From DASPNH01 sp035626675 (lineage in GTDB: Bacteria > Desulfobacterota > Binatia > UBA1149 > CAITLU01): a stretch of DNA of 14,881 bases. The number at the start of each line of letters is the position of its first letter. Position 1 is the stretch's first letter. The DNA lies in assembly GCA_035626675.1 (NCBI GenBank), contig DASPNH010000112.1, positions 1-14,881 of the forward strand, written 5' to 3'. A program made the position numbers and the translations under genes. The notes beneath the pieces were generated by a model, which worked only from the letters and a program-made list of their open reading frames with translations, did no database searches and was not told the DNA's origin. Shown here one piece after another: positions 13,775 to 14,881 of this stretch.

Positions 13775-14506
13775 GTGAAGCTTACCGTGCTTGGCTCGGG
13801 GGACGCGTTCTGCGCCGCCGGCTACCTCCATAGCTGCAATGTCCTCGAGCATGCCGGCGGCAAGATCGTGCTCGAATGCGGACCGTCGGTGCTGGCCGGT
13901 CTGAAGCGCAACAAGATTCCCACCGGCGAGATCGACGCCGTGGTCGTCTCCCACCTGCACGGCGACCATTTTGGCGGCATTCCCTTCCTGTTCCTCGAGT
14001 ATCTTTTCGAGAATCCGCGTACGCGGCCGCTGACCCTGGTCGGCCCGCCCACGGTCCTGACCCGCAGCCTGGCCCTGTACGCCGGCTACTACCGCGAGCT
14101 TCAGTCCTTCGAGCTGCCCTTCGAGATCAAGGTCTGCGAGATGCGTCCCGGCTCGCGTGCCGAAGTCGCGGGATTCCGGATCGAATCGTTCAAGGTCCCG
14201 CACAACGCCGATCCGGTCGCTCTCGGCTACAGCCTGGAGTCGCCCGAAGGCCGCGTGCTGTTCTCGGGGGATTCGGCGTGGACCGAGGAGTTCGTCGAGC
14301 GCAGCCAGGGCGTGGACCTGTTCCTGTGCGAGTGCTGCACGCTCGAGCCCGCCACGCCGATGCACACGGCCTACACCGACCTGCTCGCCCACCGCGACGA
14401 GCTCGGGTGCAAGCGGCTGCTGCTGACCCATCTCGGCGAGGACGTGCGCGCCGCGAAAGAATTCCGCTTCGACCGCGCATCCGACGGCATGGTCGTCGAA
14501 TTCTGA
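13775..14506 (+). CDS. metallo-beta-lactamase-fold hydrolase (RNase Z-like)
   Basis: This is a 243-residue protein. The complete dinuclear zinc site is visible: H60, H62, D64 and H65 in SHLHGDHFGG, H143 in KVPHNAD, D166 in FSGDSAW and H219 in LLLTHLGED. KLTVLGSGDAF at the start and ECCTLE (186-191) match the RNase Z/arylsulfatase-like branch. It lacks the long exosite arm of true tRNase Z and is shorter than that enzyme, so it is probably a general MBL-fold hydrolase whose substrate cannot be named. GTG 13775 begins the first strand directly; the longer upstream frame runs antisense to rlmD and is not used. Only a weak GGCGAG precedes the start. It is convergent with the NUDIX gene, 20 bp away. 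Confidence 0.88.
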   Translation: MKLTVLGSGDAFCAAGYLHSCNVLEHAGGKIVLECGPSVLAGLKRNKIPTGEIDAVVVSHLHGDHFGGIPFLFLEYLFENPRTRPLTLVGPPTVLTRSLALYAGYYRELQSFELPFEIKVCEMRPGSRAEVAGFRIESFKVPHNADPVALGYSLESPEGRVLFSGDSAWTEEFVERSQGVDLFLCECCTLEPATPMHTAYTDLLAHRDELGCKRLLLTHLGEDVRAAKEFRFDRASDGMVVEF

Positions 14507-14526
14507 CGCCAGCCATCGCGGCCGCG

Positions 14527-14881
14527 CTATGTCGCGCCGGCCGACCTCTGCATGCGGTGCTCGATCTCCTCGATCCGTTCGAGGAAGTTCATCGTGATCG
14601 AATGCGTGGCTCCCCAGATCTCGTGTCTGCCGGCAGTGATCACCGAGATGTCGTAGTCGTTCCCGCCCCATTGCCGTACCTGCTGCGCGTGATGGCGCGG
14701 ATCGCGCAGCGCGCGCAGCGGCACGTGGAATACGTCGGCGACCTCCGAGGGATTGGCGACGAACTGGTAGTTCTCGGGCAGCAGGCCCACCCACGGCGTG
14801 ATCACGTACTGGGTCGCCATCGTATAGACGTCGTCGAGGCTGCCGATCACCTGCACGTGTGATGGATCGATGCCGATTTCC
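14527..14881 (-). CDS. NUDIX hydrolase (CoA pyrophosphatase-like), C-terminal part
   Basis: The minus-strand frame enters from the right edge at EIGIDPSHVQVIGSLDD, which looks like the end of the Nudix box (EEIGI) with the following strand. It continues with VYTMATQYVITPWVGLLP, EVADVFHVPLRAL and YEIWGATHSI-like ATHSITMNFLERI, ending at TAG 14529-14527. The order, with the E-V-x-x-V-F-x-V-P-L segment, matches YeaB/NudL CoA pyrophosphatases, which cleave CoA and related nucleotide-linked pyrophosphates. The catalytic REx2EExGx box lies outside the window, so substrate class is only probable. 118 residues are visible. Confidence 0.82.
   Translation of the reverse strand, partial: EIGIDPSHVQVIGSLDDVYTMATQYVITPWVGLLPENYQFVANPSEVADVFHVPLRALRDPRHHAQQVRQWGGNDYDISVITAGRHEIWGATHSITMNFLERIEEIEHRMQRSAGAT

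Overview
The window reads as a high-GC chromosome segment from a Gram-negative-type bacterium. Dense, tightly packed housekeeping genes with GTG/TTG starts and the order purH-purD-purE-tsaC-DUF1015 would fit a deltaproteobacterium or a related deep lineage. That placement is an inference from style and gene order only; there is no rRNA or other marker here.

Layout: (1) 1-338, minus: 5' part of a DEDDh (DnaQ-like) 3'-5' exonuclease running off the left edge. (2) 569-835, plus: a small alpha/beta protein with a weak STAS-like look, preceded by a strong hairpin and overlapping the 3' end of the next gene by 17 bp. (3) 2486-819, minus: a thiamine-thiazole operon thiS-thiG-thiE/tenI. (4) 2550-9052, plus: a long run of alr, purH, purD, purE, a Sua5/YrdC-type threonylcarbamoyl-AMP synthase and a DUF1015 protein, with gaps of 13 bp or less or short overlaps from alr to the synthase's TAG-CTG junction, so probably one transcription unit. 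(5) 9053-12104: an accessory island. It has a ~660-bp leader without a convincing gene but with nested inverted repeats, then a two-gene cassette: a cobalamin-binding radical SAM enzyme that I recognise as PhpK (P-methyltransferase)-like, and a membrane-anchored, beta-rich protein of unknown function whose ATG directly follows the upstream stop. Base composition is visibly lower in GC and codon use differs from the flanks. (6) 13686-12105, minus: an RlmD-type 23S rRNA uracil-5 methyltransferase followed by an 86-residue conserved-looking protein. (7) 13775-14506, plus: a metallo-beta-lactamase-fold hydrolase with a complete RNase Z-like metal site. (8) 14881-14527, minus: C-terminal part of a NUDIX hydrolase running off the right edge.

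How the genes fit together: the thi genes make the thiazole half of thiamine (ThiS sulfur carrier, ThiG synthase, then a ThiE/TenI-fold enzyme). PurH, PurD and PurE are three enzymes of IMP synthesis. Alr supplies D-alanine for the wall. TsaC makes the activated intermediate for the t6A tRNA modification. RlmD modifies 23S rRNA. The only part that is not ordinary housekeeping is the 9.1-12.1 kb island. A PhpK-like enzyme with no phosphonate-pathway gene in sight, paired with a membrane protein and led by a foldable non-coding stretch, is the best candidate here for an undescribed system; its function cannot be settled from sequence alone.
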